Part shown: positions 14,118-27,900 of the stretch, piece after piece | Layout of the letters: the number at the start of each line of letters is the position of its first letter | Numbering within the stretch: the stretch's first letter is position 1 | Assembly: GCA_030248065.1 (NCBI GenBank) | Contig: JASAMV010006079.1 | Coordinates: 1 to 64,000 of the forward strand | Reading direction: 5' to 3' | DNA: 64,000 nucleotides | Source: Rhynchonema sp. JSB1_4 | Lineage: Eukaryota; Nematoda; Chromadorea; Monhysterida; Xyalidae | Made by a program: the position numbers and the translations under genes | The notes under the pieces: model-generated | Seen by the model: the letters and a program-made list of their open reading frames with translations, nothing else | Databases searched by the model: none | What the model was told of the DNA's origin: nothing

Positions 14118-17100
14118 ATGGACCAATCAACGTGCTCGGAGCCATCGGCGTCAGCCAATAAGGAGGCCTACAATCGACTGCAGCAAATGTTCGCGATGCC
14201 GCCGGCGCAGAGGAACAAGGACGTTTACAACCCGTTGGAAAAGATCGAGGAATTGCTCACTTGTCCCATATGTCTAGATCGATATCGGTCAGTCAGTGTG
14301 GATATTTTGCTCACCTGCATTGTACCTATCCTTTAGCGACAATTTCTCTCGGCCCACATATCGCCATACAACCTTGCACAGTGAAAGCCAATTTGGACGA
14401 CATGAGCCCGTCCAAATTATTGCTGGGATCGGTCATAATTTTGTACAGGTACGCATTTCCAGACTTGAGTGCCATGAGGGCAGTCGTATGCCTGGCAAAG
14501 TGGTAAACGTGCACATAATATGCGGCTGTGCTTTGAGGGCACGGAGTGCATGTGATGCGTGGTGGGGTTTCGGTTTCGACCCAAAGTCTAATAGACGGCC
14601 AGCCAGGGCTATCAGGGCCACAAAAACCTGTTGGTATAATCTGAGCACCATTAGTTTGGGCGGAACCTCGCGCGCCCCGTGTCCTCAAAGCACACCTGTA
14701 TACGTGTAGGCACATTTCCAGCAGTTGAACCCTGACCGAAGTAAAAGAATCCTCAGCGTCTACCACGTTTGCATTTCTGCACCACAGGTGTGTCATTACG
14801 ATTGCATTTCAGTAATCCCAAACTACTGCCGTGTCAACACACATTCTGTGCCGACCCGTGCCTGGACGGTCTGGTTGACATTGTCAGGCGTGTGCTCAAA
14901 TGCCCCGAATGTCGTGCTGAACATTCACTGCCCTACGACGGTGTCAAGTCGTATCAGACAAACTACACATTGATGGGCTTCCTCGAAGTGCATCTGCAGG
15001 CGTCCGAGGACAATGCACAGGAGATCGAGGCATATATTAGAAGGTCGGGTGGGCAATGGACACTGTTTTTGTCATTTCTGAATAACCACCGATGATGGAG
15101 AACCTGACCAGGTCATGTGAGCATCTCCAGTGAATTGCATAAGCAAGAAGCGCGCCAGTTACTTTGTTGAAGATCAACATCGGAACAGTTTTCATCCCTG
15201 GTTGCCAAAAAATCACCTGACTCGCGCCGTGCCCGTACAGACATACATAGATACATGATATATACGATACATATACTCTGACAATTCTTTTGGGAGAAAC
15301 TTTTCAAACGCGTTGCTATAGCGGTCACGTGACTTCTGCAGCCAGTGCACGCATAACGAGCTTTACGGATCAGGCAACGCGGGTGAAAAGTTTCTCCCTA
15401 AAGAATTGCCAGAGTATACGTCGATCGGTTACTAGAACCCATCTCATGTGAAACATCAGTCAGGTTGACATTCTCGTCAACTCTTAACAGATACAACATG
15501 GAGCGATGCAAAGTGTGCGATGAAAAGGCCGAGGTCGAGTACTGTGCCCATTGCGACAAACGCATTTGTGTCGATTGTAAAACGTCGCATATGGAGCTGA
15601 TCAAGAGGGACCTGGCGAGAATGATGAATCAGGTATAAATACATGCAAATATGAAATTATTCAATTACTGTTTTGAACCTTTCGAGTCCGGAAATTTTGC
15701 CCTGACGTTTCCGGGTTCGTAATTCAGACTTGAACCCATTGTGGGTCCCAAACTTTTACACGCAGTACTGCGTGCTGGTTGCAACTATGGTTTGAAACAT
15801 GTGTGCTCTGATGTTTCACCGCGCAACACAGATCAAACGTCTGTCGGGTCGCATAACGGAGGCGTCGGACGGCTTATCGAAGGGGATGGAGTCACTGACG
15901 ATGAACTGCGACAATGCAAAGGACGAAATCAAGGACTACGTACGACGGTACATCAAGGAATTGAAGAAGAAGGAGGAACGACTCACCAATGAAATTGAGA
16001 CGTTCTATACGGCTGAAATACGATTGGTTGGTGTAAAGTGATGCCGATGACCATTGGAAAGTAAGGGAAATACGGTAGTCTCGAGATGACCGATTTTTAC
16101 CGTTCAATTTTCTCTCCCAAACATATTTCTTTAAGGCCACCTCTGCTGGTGTCATCTACATGCAAAATTTCGACTTTTGGGCGTGTTAACAGCGCACTCA
16201 TTCCAGATGCGCAATCTACGTGACGCATTGGAGTTGGAGTCATCAAACGTCAACGAAGCATTGGCACGTATCGAGGCGTATCTGAAGGGCGAACGTGAAA
16301 TCAATGAACAGGACCTGTGTTTCTATAAACAACTATTCGTGGATGGGCTCGACTATCTGAGGGGCTTCCATCCGGACGCTGATGATCTGTTCTCGAAGAA
16401 AATTCGCTTTTCACCAGGTTGGTTGGGCTGTAACCCGGTATTTCGAGCCCATTGCCAAATGATGAGAATGAGCCTATTCAGTACCCAGTACTTAAAATCG
16501 CCCAACCTTTAAAGAGTAGGGCTTGAACTTTTGAAGGTGTCGAAACGTTCACATATGTATTCCGCGAAATTTCTCGGAAAACCATCTAATTTTTCCTTTG
16601 ACAATCAGGCCAAGACCCGAACGCCGTGCCGTCGGCCATACTGCAATTCGGTGAGCTGCAGGTTTGTGCGCCCAACTTTGGCGGTCGTTGGCAGCAGCTG
16701 GAGGCCGCTTATGTGCCTCGCGTCTTCAACGTCGGACTCGAGTCGGACAGGTGATGTTTCACTGGCGGGGCTTTATGATGAAGTTTTGAAGGTTTTCCGG
16801 GATAAAGATACAGAATACAACATCAAACATTGTGATCGGATCATACCATATTGCATGCTGCCAGACAGCAATAGCGAGCAACTTTTACGCTGGTCAAGAT
16901 CAGTTGCCTCAGTAAAATCAAGAAGAGTCTTCTATCAAATGAAAGTATAGTGTCTCTGTACGAAATTTGATTACCGACCATAGTCGTGTGCAGATATCGA
17001 GTGCGCAATCCAGCGTTCGATCTGAACGACATTTCATCGTGGAACATCAGCCAGCAGCAACGCGACAGCGAGCAGACAGTGTCGGGCCGACGATCAACAC

Positions 17101-20100
17101 GCAGTCGAACGCATCATCACCACGACACAAACAACAACCACCGCAATGACAGTGATCCGAGTATACGGTATGTGCAGCTGGATTACGGTAGTCTGTCGAA
17201 TAATTACGCTCAGTTCGTCGCCATATTGAGACAACGCAACTCCCAACCAGGCAGAGCGTTGGCTGTCTTCCCCTAGATCACATCACACAATCAAACTACG
17301 CATTGCCTGGCTTTGAATTATGCATGTATGTAGGTGGTTGAAGTGTGTGTACCGAGGATTTTAAACTGCCACTTAATTTAACTAACAACATAGGCAAAAG
17401 TTTGAAGTCTACCATTTTTTATATTGCTAACAAACTGTGATTTTGTTTGCGGGTAGCACCAAAGCACCAGTCAAGTATAATTTTCTTCCATCAGCTTTAT
17501 TTCCTCCAGATTACCAGACATCAGTGATGTCCTACATGACATGTCAGCTGATTTACTCATCACGTTTCTTGTTTTGTCCCAAATCTGTACTATAGTTTAA
17601 ACAGAATAAAATTTATAAAAACAACTGACCCGCACACATCGTCATCAGGCAAAACTAAAATATATCTCACGTTGTATACTTTAGGATACGGCCGATCGAC
17701 GGGAACACTTTCGATAACACTGTCCTAATACCTTCAGTAACAAGATATTCAACCTTGATAACCTGTCGACTTAGTTGACAAAGTATTAACATTGAAGCAC
17801 ACATTCCTGAAACAATAGTCAACGCCATAAATGTGTCATGCAAATAACTAATGAGTATAGGTAAAGTGTCACATATGCGAATGTGCTTTGTGTGTATTAT
17901 ACGTGCAGCGCATATGACGCGTGGTGCGGATGCAAACGAACCAAAGTTTAATACCGCAGTTGACTGGGTCTCGTCATTTAGATGGACAGCTATGATCTAG
18001 TCCCAAAAGCCTGATGGTACAGTTTCAGAGAGAGGCTATAAAACCCCTGCTCGTGCTCACAAAGTACATTCGCATAAACGTTTACCACAATGCCAAGGTT
18101 ACGGCAGGCCCAAGCCACTAACTGATGAGACTCAGACAGCCGCGGTATTGGACCTTGGATCGAAACCGCAACCGCACCACGCGTCATATGCGCTGCAACG
18201 CACATTCGCATGTACGTTTATCACCACGCCAAGGTTACGGCTGGCTACAAGCCATTACCGTAAGTGTGACAGTGAACTGCAAAATCGTAGACCGTTTTGT
18301 CCACCACCAGATATCGTCGACGTCAGCAACTGGAGGAGGAGGCCTGGCAACGTCTGCGATCAACCGGCGCTGGCCTTGATCAACACCAATCGTCGAATCG
18401 TCGCTCCCCGGCCGCGACAAGGACCCATCAATCATCACCCACTACGAGTGGATCCGATCTGGTCACATTGACGCACAATGACACACCAGCCAACAGACAC
18501 GTGCAACGTAGTCCGTTTGTGCACATTGACGCTCAGCAGGATATGGTCGATCAGAATAATGGTTGGGGATGGGTGGGGCTTAGCCACTGGCTACGTCGGG
18601 GTCGGTCTTGGGCCTGGGGTGCGAGCTTTGCTAATGTCTGCCCAACGCACATCGTCACCTGTGGTCGTCAATTCAGCTCCAATGTCACGGTATATTTGTT
18701 GCGCTTGACTGCCTGAGTTGACGATTTGCGATGACAACTAAACACCTAGCCCGTTTCCACCTGTCTGTTTCAGAGTCGAGCACAGCGACAGCCATCGAAA
18801 CGGTCGCGAACTCATCGAACTCGCTCGCACCCAGCCAACAACAGGCCAGTCGATCGATGTCACCTGCCACGACTGCAAAGGTGTCAGCTGTTGACACCTT
18901 GATGATTCAGGTAAGTGTTTGTAGTGTGCGTGTGAAACATCAGATGGTCTACCTATGTACAAGCAACAACGGCCAGCAGATGGATGGGCGACAACTGAGC
19001 CCGCCCTCAAATAACTTGATAGTTGTTCTTGAGCACGTGATTTTTTGCATCAAAACATTGCAAGAAATTAGTTATCCAATTAGTAAATCTCCACATGGAT
19101 GTTTGCATCCTTGATGGACCTATACAACAGACCGGACCGATGGCCAAGTTTGATATCGGCCTAAAACTAATTCAGGCCATCCACATTTACATTTCATGAT
19201 CTTATCATGTGCCGTGCCCGTAAATAATAAAGACACAAAATCCACTACGAACGTGTTTTAGGCGGCGATCGTGAGTGAGTCAACAAGCAGTCAGCGTGCA
19301 GCATCAACCACGTCCACCAAATCTGCCACGCGACGCGATTCATTCAGTGAGGATAATTCGCTGAACGAAAAGGTCGAATCGATCAGACGTGAACACGAAA
19401 AGAACAAGGGACGAAAGGGTGCACAGGTTTGCGTTGATTCCCTTGACCTTGACAAATCAGGCAACTGTGGGTAGGAACGTGCAGTTTTGTTACGTCAAGA
19501 ATATTCTGGACGGCGGAGATTCGGATAATAACCTCACGTGCGTAATAATTACTTCCATACTTGGCCATCACTTCACTTTTGGCGCTGGTCAAATTATCCA
19601 ACTAAATCTCCGTATATTCATTGATGACTGATATTCACGCCACCAAAATTCATATTCTCTGGAGCATTGATCAAGCCCATAATGATGCCAGCACAATGAA
19701 TTAGACCCATTCCATCATTGCAAAAAATACAATTTTCAAAACAAAATTTCAGTCTTCAACGACGAACGCCGAACATCGGAAAAGCCATCCCATCGACCAA
19801 ACTGCGGTCGACAGTTCGGAGGAAGACAAATCTGGATCGACCGACGGTCAAGTGGTCACCGTGAAACATTACCCGCCTTTGGTAAGGAGTCACAAGACGA
19901 CGCTGGCAGCAGACCGTGAACCCCCGCAGTATAAGAGAGAGAAAACGATCGAATCAACGAGTTTAGGTCAGTCGTATACATATATGTATAGTCCAGCCAC
20001 GAACTCATGAGACGACTTATTTTGAAGTTGACTTGAACGGATCCAATAATGTTCCGGTTCCACGTATTTCGGAAATGAAAGAAAGAGAAACGCATGTATT

Positions 20101-23100
20101 TTTTAAAAACACGCTCTCCACCTCGGTGCGTAAATTCCCTTTTGACTCCCAAAACATTTGCGTGTTGAACGACGTTGCTGTTCGCGTAAGCACGCAACAA
20201 ATTGAGGTCAGCCAGCTGGAACTTGTCATCATCTCTCTCAGCCTCATCTCTTTCTTTTGTTTGCGAAAACACGTGTAGCCGGCGCATTTTTTGAATCTGG
20301 CCAAGCAAGCTTTAAAAAGAGTCGTCTCATGAGCACGTGGTTGGACTATACGTGGATATTTGTTTGCAATCAAATTTCAAATTTTATCTGAACGCTTACG
20401 CAAAGACCTTTACATCGGAAATAAAAAACAACAAACTTCCTGTTTCAGACTGGAAAAAGTACCTGATCCCTGAGCCGTCAAGGCGAAGCCACGACTACAG
20501 CAGCGTGGCGGCAACAGCGGCGTTGGGCAAATACGACAGCGGTGGTGGGGGCAGGGAGAAAACGCCGATCACTGACTACGATGAGGATTGGAATGAGAGA
20601 CGACGACGGTTCATTCGGTACGCTCCTAATTGGTCTCTTTCTCACAGATTTTTGTGACCTTTTTTCACACCGATTTTTTTAACCTTTTTACGTGGTAAAT
20701 TCTGTAGCTTTTTTTAACGTTGATGTTGTAATCTTTTCGCATGATGAATTCATCTGTAACTTTCTCTCACATTGATTTTGTGATTTTATATACGCCACAC
20801 ACCCAGAAATCACTGGTGATTTTCAGAAGCAAAACAAATCCCGAGTTTGCTTACGGCTCACCATTGACGCGATCCATTGACAACACCAGTAACAACAACA
20901 GTCCGTCACCAGTGCGACAGGACAACAACACAGGTACGCTCTTGAGTCTTGAAGTGACAAGCTGGGAATGTATGAACCTTGAAGGCGACGATTTGCGCGT
21001 TTGTATTGAAACACCAATTTCATCAAGCTCGAAAATGCGATGCACCCTCATCTCGCAAAACATCCATGAACTGGCTATTGTGATGCATGATAGGTCACAT
21101 GCCAACCGTTCCCAGTGTGCTTTGATCGCTTCCCTTGACGCATTTTGGCCGTGCAGTCGTAGTCTTTGTACGATCTGTGATTACCGGTGTAGGTATCACA
21201 ATCATTAGGTATCTAAAAAGGAGCAAATCAGTGTCCCTTCTTGCACATTGCTGCAATTCCCCCTGACGATTCAGGCTATCGCAGTCGTTTCCTGCCCAAC
21301 AACAACAATGACGTCGGCGGTGGTGAGTCGAGACGCAATCGATTTTCGACCGGTCGACAGGATTCGAATGAGAGTTCGTTCGATGCGGCCGATTCGAATT
21401 CACGCACCGATCGCAAAACGCGATATCGACGAAAGGCGGCCGCCGGTGATCGCGCGCAGACCGCGTTCGACACAGTCTCGGTCAGTTCGGGGGCTGATAT
21501 TGAATCCAGCAAACTTAGTGATCAAACAGGATAGATCTGGTTTGGTCACGTGATGTGTTTGAGTTCAGGGTGTACCGAGATTCACTGACCGCGAGCAACT
21601 TTCACGTTGATCGAAGTTAGTAGCATTAGCAAATCGCGAAACATCCTCAACATTGATGAAATCGCTCGCCAAGTTTGATCACTGTACATAATGTTTCACT
21701 TGATCTACTCCGCCTTGTCCATTCAGGCAGCAATGGTGATGGGTGCACCGGTCGCGAACGCGCACGTCAACGACACCTACCGTACGACGGCGCCCAAGAT
21801 CGACTACAAGAACAAGGGCAAGCTGAACGTCAAGTTCGGCAGCAAAGGTGGCCAACAGGCCGAGTTCAACTGGCCACGCGGTGTCGCGACCACGTACCAG
21901 AGCAACGACATCGTCGTCTGTGACAGCAGCAATCACAGAGTGCAGGTAGGCATAGTGTAATCATGACATCATGCGACTTCTGTTGGATGCACAAAGTACA
22001 CACGTGTGAGGCTCACATCAGTCTCACGATCGAGCGGTTAGAAGATAAAGCGAGGCGCAGTACACACACGCGCCACGCCACCCTGGATTGGAAAATTGTT
22101 TGAACTAGCGTAAACTAAAGTCTGCTTGAGTGAAGCGTGACAGAGTACAGTGATCTAATTCGAGGAAAAACTATAAAGAATGCTGAATTTGGTCATTTCC
22201 CATCATTAGAGTCAAATTCACAGATATTCTCCAAACGCGGCCAATTTGTGCGCGGTTTCGGCAAGTACGGCAGTGGCAAGGGTGAATTCGACTGTTTGGC
22301 CGGTGTTGCATGCACCAGATATGGACAGTTGGTCATCACGGATAGGTACAATCACAGGGTGCAGGTGGGCCTTACATCCACTTTGTTCATTGTAGCCACA
22401 TTTGGGAACCGAAGATGACATGGCACACTGCGCCGTGTCTTCAAGGGAGCATAGCGTGATTTTCCGTGCGTTGCTTTGTGCCTCAATCACTTTCATTCAA
22501 ACCCCCACTTTTTACACCACAAGCGAAATGCTTGCTTGGCTTTTATACACAATAGGTTGAGGATGCTATATGGCCAAGGAGCAACTGTTTCAATCGTGCG
22601 GCTGACACGTGAGGTTGATGTTTCAATGACCAGTGTCATATTCGACGTTTCAGGTATTCGAGGAGAGCGGTCTGTTTGTTCGCGAGTTCGGCCAACACGG
22701 ACAGACTAACGGTCGATTCAACAATCCCTGGGGCGTGGTGGTTGACCAACAGGTTCGGTTATAAGCAGACAAACTTATCGGTTGCTGGATGTCTCACTGA
22801 TAACCTTTTTTGCACCAGTGAATGGGGTCGAATTTGCAAAATTTTGTTTGGACCGTGCTGCTCTGTGACAGTGTGTGTCACTGATTTTAACCCTCGTAAC
22901 AGTTGTATCCTAACAGATGTAATAAACAGGTTTTACACTGGTCAATATTAGTGCTTCACCCAAAATATCGGAAATACCTAAATTGACGAACACAGATGAA
23001 TCCGACAGACACATCCAGCAGAAAAAGAGTGCGTTGTTTGCTTACAGGGTTTCATCTACGTTTGCGACAAGGACAACCATCGCGTGCAGATCTTCCAGGC

Positions 23101-24332
23101 GGACGGAAATTTTGTCGGTAAATTCGGCACCATTGGCAATCGGGATGGACAGTTCCAGAATCCGCATTTTATCGCCGTCAACAAACACAATCAGCTGATT
23201 GTCACCGACAGCAGCAATCATCGAGTGCAGGTATACGTATGTATAGTCCGTCCATCAGCTCATGTCACTTGTGATGCTGCTGGCGGACTTGTTCCCTTCC
23301 TCCACGTTCTAATGAAAGAGAAATTGAGTGTTTCCCAAAAAAATATTTTTGCTCCTAAATTGTGGTTTTTATGAAATCGACGTGTTTTATCGATTTTAAT
23401 TTAATTTAATTTAAAAAGTGCGAATTCAACCCATTTTATTATTTTTTAGTTTTTTTACAAAATCGGTCACACTCATTTTCCCTTTCATTAGAACGTGGAG
23501 GAAGGGAACAAACCAGCCAGCAGCAACACAAAGTGCCATGAGCCGGTGGACGGAGTATACAGGGTGACACAAAAAGTTATGCAACCTGTACATAGGTACA
23601 TCATTCAATGAATCAGAGAATTTCAGCGCCAATTTGACTGGCTGATTTTTTCTTTAACTCTATTATTTGTGCACACGCAGGTGTTCGATCATAATGGGCA
23701 CTTTTTGTACTCGTTCGGTCAGGAGGGCTTTCACGACGGACAATTCAAGTACCCACGCGGGGTCGCCGTTGACGATCAGGTACTCATGCTGCATGCACAA
23801 TGAGAACCTCTCAATAAGACGATGTTTCAACTCGCCTTTACCATTCAGGGTTTCATAATCGTCGCCGACAGCGGCAACAATCGAATCCAGATCTTCTCGC
23901 CCGACGGACGATTCTACTCGACTTTCGGTACGTTGCGTGATTATTCTGCGAACTCGTGACCTTTTGCATTGCGCATATTTTAACATTTCTTAGTGCCCCT
24001 AAATTCGGCCATAGTAAGCATTGTTCTTTGGTCCCAAAATAAATAACTATGGTCTTAATTAGTGGCATCAATACATATGAAAACGTTGCTGATGCAGAAA
24101 GTCACGTACAATGTGCCAGGCACGACTGGATCGGTCCAAACCAATCACCGAGTTCGATTTCACGCACTGTTTCACGTTCTTGTCTGCGTCCGGTCACAAT
24201 ATCACCCTTGACTTTACAGGGTCGTGGGGTTCAGGCGAGGCACAACTGAAGGGTGTCGAGGCCGTTGCTGTGACACAAGATGGCAAGATCATTGTGTCGG
24301 ACAGGGAGAATCATCGCATTCAGGTCTTCTGA
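14118..24332 (+). CDS. tn: TRIM-NHL protein (thin / NHL-1 type)
   Basis: Probable RING E3 ubiquitin ligase with an NHL beta-propeller. Twenty-one exons: 14118-14287, 14813-15043, 15491-15632, 15832-16026, 16207-16417, 16609-16750, 16994-17167, 18311-18561, 18774-18910, 19262-19426, 19753-19966, 20449-20617, 20827-20933, 21275-21480, 21727-21945, 22224-22364, 22654-22752, 23048-23230, 23681-23779, 23849-23927, 24220-24332. Total 3447 nt, 1148 aa, phase consistent. The RING (aa ~45-95) shows [21 protein letters not shown] and KCPEC. A single B-box (aa ~137-175) begins [17 protein letters not shown] coiled coil follows to aa ~315. A long Ser/Asn/Arg-rich linker holds recurring RYRxR motifs. Six NHL repeats fill aa ~839-1148, each ending like DSSNHRVQ and mostly one per exon or exon pair. 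Family placement is from remembered fly thin and worm NHL-1 architecture; the exact orthology is inference. Confidence 0.95.
14490..14721. mobile_element. imperfect inverted-repeat element in TRIM intron 1
   Basis: Left sequence near 14490-14552 (GTGCTTTGAGGGCACGG) is matched in reverse complement near 14670-14721. The match is imperfect, so boundaries are approximate. It lies wholly within intron 1, and its internal stretch near 14551-14580 resembles the element in intron 7 (17905-18200). Confidence 0.5.
15272..15418. mobile_element. short inverted-repeat element in TRIM intron 2
   Basis: The ends are TATACTCTGACAATTCTTT and the reverse complement of AAGAATTGCCAGAGTATA. The arms extend about 45 bases each around a loop of about 55 bases, a typical MITE of about 147 bp sitting inside intron 2. 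Confidence 0.75.
17905..18262. mobile_element. inverted-repeat element in TRIM intron 7
   Basis: The left arm (about 17905-17979, containing GCATATGACGCGTGGTGCGG) is the reverse complement of the right arm (about 18120-18200). A direct repeat sharing CCAAGGTTACGGC lies at about 18040-18120 and 18195-18262. It fills part of the intron between exons 7 and 8. Confidence 0.65.
19987..20350. mobile_element. TATAGTCC-family MITE in TRIM intron 11
   Basis: A 364-bp element with ends TATAGTCCAGCCACGAACTC and the partner GAGCACGTGGTTGGACTATA. Both arms also share CATGAGACGACT / AGTCGTCTCATG. Related ends occur at 23242-23559, 48181 and 61228. Confidence 0.85.
23242..23559. mobile_element. TATAGTCC-family MITE in TRIM intron 18
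   Basis: The ends are TATAGTCCGTCCATCAGCTC and the reverse complement of GAGCCGGTGGACGGAGTATA. The arms run inward about 80 bases through GGAGGAAGGGAACAA and its complement. The centre is A/T rich. The whole element lies in the intron between exons 18 and 19. Confidence 0.85.
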
Positions 24333-24923
24333 AGCCTCGAGCTTGAGAACTCGCCTCGGTCCACGTATGTACGTACCGATCTAAAGTGCCACAAATCTTT
24401 TAACTTTTGCGTTGTGTACATTACTGTAACTTAACTGCCCTTTCGCCCACTGTGCACTCCAGTAGTATGGAGCATAAAAATCTGTATGTTTTGATTTTTC
24501 TTTTGTCCTGATTTTCTTCAGAAGCAGCAATTGCTCACATCTGCTATGCCTGAAAAGATTAAAGAAACGACATCGATTTTCAAATCATGGCTAAATTGTT
24601 TGTACTGTTCTTGTATATTTGAAAGTGTGAAATTACGAATCACTAGTCAGTCACCATGAATTGCTCCAGATTTTCTTCGATATTTTACTCTCTTATGTAC
24701 AGCGACCGTCCGTTTGTTTGTTCGAATTTGCGATTTTGGGAACCGACTTTCTGGGTTCATTTATATGCTTTTGCACACTTTATTGTAAATTCGGTGCCTC
24801 ATGCTCATTTGATTAATTGACTGTTGTGCTTCAAGTCGACCGAACTTTCGACACTTCTGTGAAACATTATTGTGAGATTTGTAGATTATATTTTGATTAT
24901 CATAGTCGGTAGATGTGCTTGTG

Positions 24924-24929
24924 AATAAA
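24924..24929 (+). promoter_or_regulatory. putative polyadenylation signal of TRIM-NHL gene
   Basis: AATAAA about 590 bases after the stop codon, the first perfect hexamer in a plausible place. The intervening DNA is A/T rich and without coding features, as expected for a 3' UTR. Confidence 0.5.
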
Positions 24930-27900
24930 CAGCTGGAAGATGTTTAGTCATCGGTTTTTTTGTTTTGCGCTTGGTTTACGCAAGCCACAATTGTTTTCGT
25001 TGATAAACACAACAGTCATCAGCTCCGAACTTGCATCTGCAACCTGAACTTAACAATCTCTGAAAATGCATGAAATTAGAACATGGTGAAGCAGAAAGGC
25101 ATTTGCAAGAAATTTTCCTCGCGTAAAAATAAATAGTTACACTGTATGACGCTTGCAATAAGCCGCACATGTTTCGCTCGGTATACATCATGATGCAGAT
25201 TGCCCCAGGTTTCTGAGTCAGATTGTGGGTGTCACGCCCAGCTGTTTGATGTTACACATCTATGCAGTATAATCTGGTATCAATTTCTCATTTTTGAACA
25301 TCGGATTGTTTGGTTACATTATTGGGAAAACGGAATTTCCATTTTATGTGCGCTGTTGTTACAAACCAAACCGCTATTTCTGGTGATGACTCACAGACGT
25401 GTCGATGCAACGGGCATTTATGCGCAGCGATGTAAGGTTATCGAAAACCCCAAACTGGTCACCCATGGTAATAAAAATAACATGCTGTGATTTTTTATTC
25501 AGTTTAACATTATTTTTCTGTAGCATTATTTTTCTGTACGCTTCACACCACAATCGCGCGCATGTTTATGAAGCCACCTGGTGAATGGAAAGTTTTCTTT
25601 GCGCATACCTAGTGGCGTGATGTTTTGAGTTTTTCAAGCATTTGACAGTTACACATCATGCCATGACCGAAATTTCATGCCCTTTTCTTATGCCCACACA
25701 TGGTTGTCCTGCTGTAGCAACTTTTTGCGAATCTTTCGCTGTCATACAGTGCATGGCATGCTTCTCAGAGGATCGACCTTAGTACATGCCAAACATGAAG
25801 AAGCGACTTCTTGCTGCGTGCCTTTTCAGAATTGGTATACATGTGCGAAAATCTCGCACAGAATGGCGCAGCCCTTCAGTACTCAACAACGCCAAACCCA
25901 TCTGCAAAACGATTATCAGATTTTGCCAAGCGTCCATAACTTTTCTCGCGCTGTCGCGGGCATAAAAAGTTTTTTATGTGCTGCGTGTTCGTGTTATAAT
26001 GTGATGCACATGAGCACATTTGGTGATGTATTATGTACATGTACATGGGTATACGTATGGTTGTTGTTACTTGCATGTACCAAGTTCGATATAATCGTTT
26101 ATTATTTGTGACCGAGTGAATTATGGGTCGTAACAATATCCATTCACTCTTATCACTTTCAAGCAGGTTTATTGTCATAAAATAAAGGTGCTTGTGTAAA
26201 ACAACTGCGCGTGTGCTTCTCCTCAACTGCGGGTGCCTATTCTCTTTCTGGTTCCGATCCAAACTGTTATCCCCGACGTACACGTTTTCCTGCTTGTTTG
26301 TCAAAACAGGCTTGTTATGACTGTGTCCCCAAACACTCCATTATCCACGCATTATGCTTCCATTCAAAATGTTGAATCGCACATTTTTCTCCTTTCTCGC
26401 ACACATAATGAGTGCGAACTGGACTTCATATGAGAATGGAGTGAACAGTATACATGCACTTGGAGTCGGCGATACGTTAACGAGGGTAAACTTTTTGCAT
26501 GATCAAATTTGTGACGCATCCGCCCACCAAATCAGTGTTCTGGTCAGATCCGGTTCTGAGTTGTCTTTGATGCCGTTGAGCTCTCATTTTGCTTCCAGAA
26601 CCAAAATGCGCATGCCTTCCAGACTTGTTTCTGATGCGCCTGATTGAAGGCTACTGGGTACTTTTGTGGAACATGCGCGCTTTTTAGGAGAGAATTGATG
26701 CGCTGCTCTGAGCTTGAAACAAATCACTTTGGAAAATATGGCATATCTGTTCGCGATGATAAAAGATGTTGGGTGCCAAATCGTTGAATTTTACGAGTGT
26801 GCGCAGCACATTCACGGTGCCCAAACTGGTGTTCTGCATGGGCTCTGGTGCTGGTCATGCGGGGAAAGTAAATTGTGACTTCTGCCTCCGCATTGTGGAC
26901 GCGCGCACAATGCCTTATCTGCGAATTCAAAATGGCCGTTGCGCGCGATGCGTTTTTGAGACCACACCAGGATGGTTTTGCCGAGATTTTTATTAGTTTC
27001 TTGCTGGTACATCATCCGAAAGTTCAGTGTTAGTCTTCTCAAGACCAATGTGGCGTTTTTAGCTTTGTTGGTCTGTCCCAATAATGTTTTCGTGCACCCT
27101 TTCAAGGCAAGAATGCAGAAGCTTTGCCTTCAGCTTGTTGATCAGGCTCACTGTTGTCCTGTACCCTAAGTTCCAGTCCCGTTTCAGAACAACACCGGCG
27201 CCAACCACTGAGCAAGCCAGGGTACGTATAACCACTTTCAGAATCAATACACAAAATGCGCAGTTTAGGCTGAAAATAGGCAGATGACATGGCCGACTGA
27301 CTGCATAATGTCACTTGTTTAGCTCAAGCCAACCAAGCAGCCCGTGAGGTACTATTACGAAGCCGAAACATCAAATTGGTTCAGTTCATGGGTACAAAAC
27401 TGACGTTTCGCGTTCATTATGCACATGGCATCATGGCATATACTCGATTACATAATGCGACGGCCAAAGCTTTCGGCTTACAACGTCCAGTAAACGGTAT
27501 ATCTAATAGTGCGATAGTAGCTTGTCAACTGTTTTATCTGTCAAGTCCTCCCCCTAACCTCAATGTGTTTTATAAATGAGACCAGGTCGGACCGGACTAT
27601 CAAAATAAAATTAGCTGCAGTCACGCGCTTTTGAAGCCCGACCTGTGTGTATGTGCATGTGCACGGGAAATTGGACTTCCTGAAAGTGGCTTTGGCTTGG
27701 CCATTTTAACACTGAAACCAATGTCAAACAAACTGCCGATGCATGCATGTGAGTGTTTTTCGTGACAGCACCGTGAACCGATCAATCGGGCTCTTGAAAC
27801 GCTTCAACCAGGCAGACACGAAGTTCGTTCCAAATTCTTACACCGTTTTACACCAGCGTCAAACTTGCCCGCAACCACACCAATGCCAATGTAGATATGG

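Noticed and set aside
19861..19870. GTGAAACATT in TRIM exon 11 as a copy of the intronic decamer
   Set aside because: It is one base off and encodes VKHYPP within the exon.
26231..27300. Overlapping open frames on both strands as a gene
   Set aside because: No family resemblance, no coherent splice pattern, and equal frames on opposite strands.
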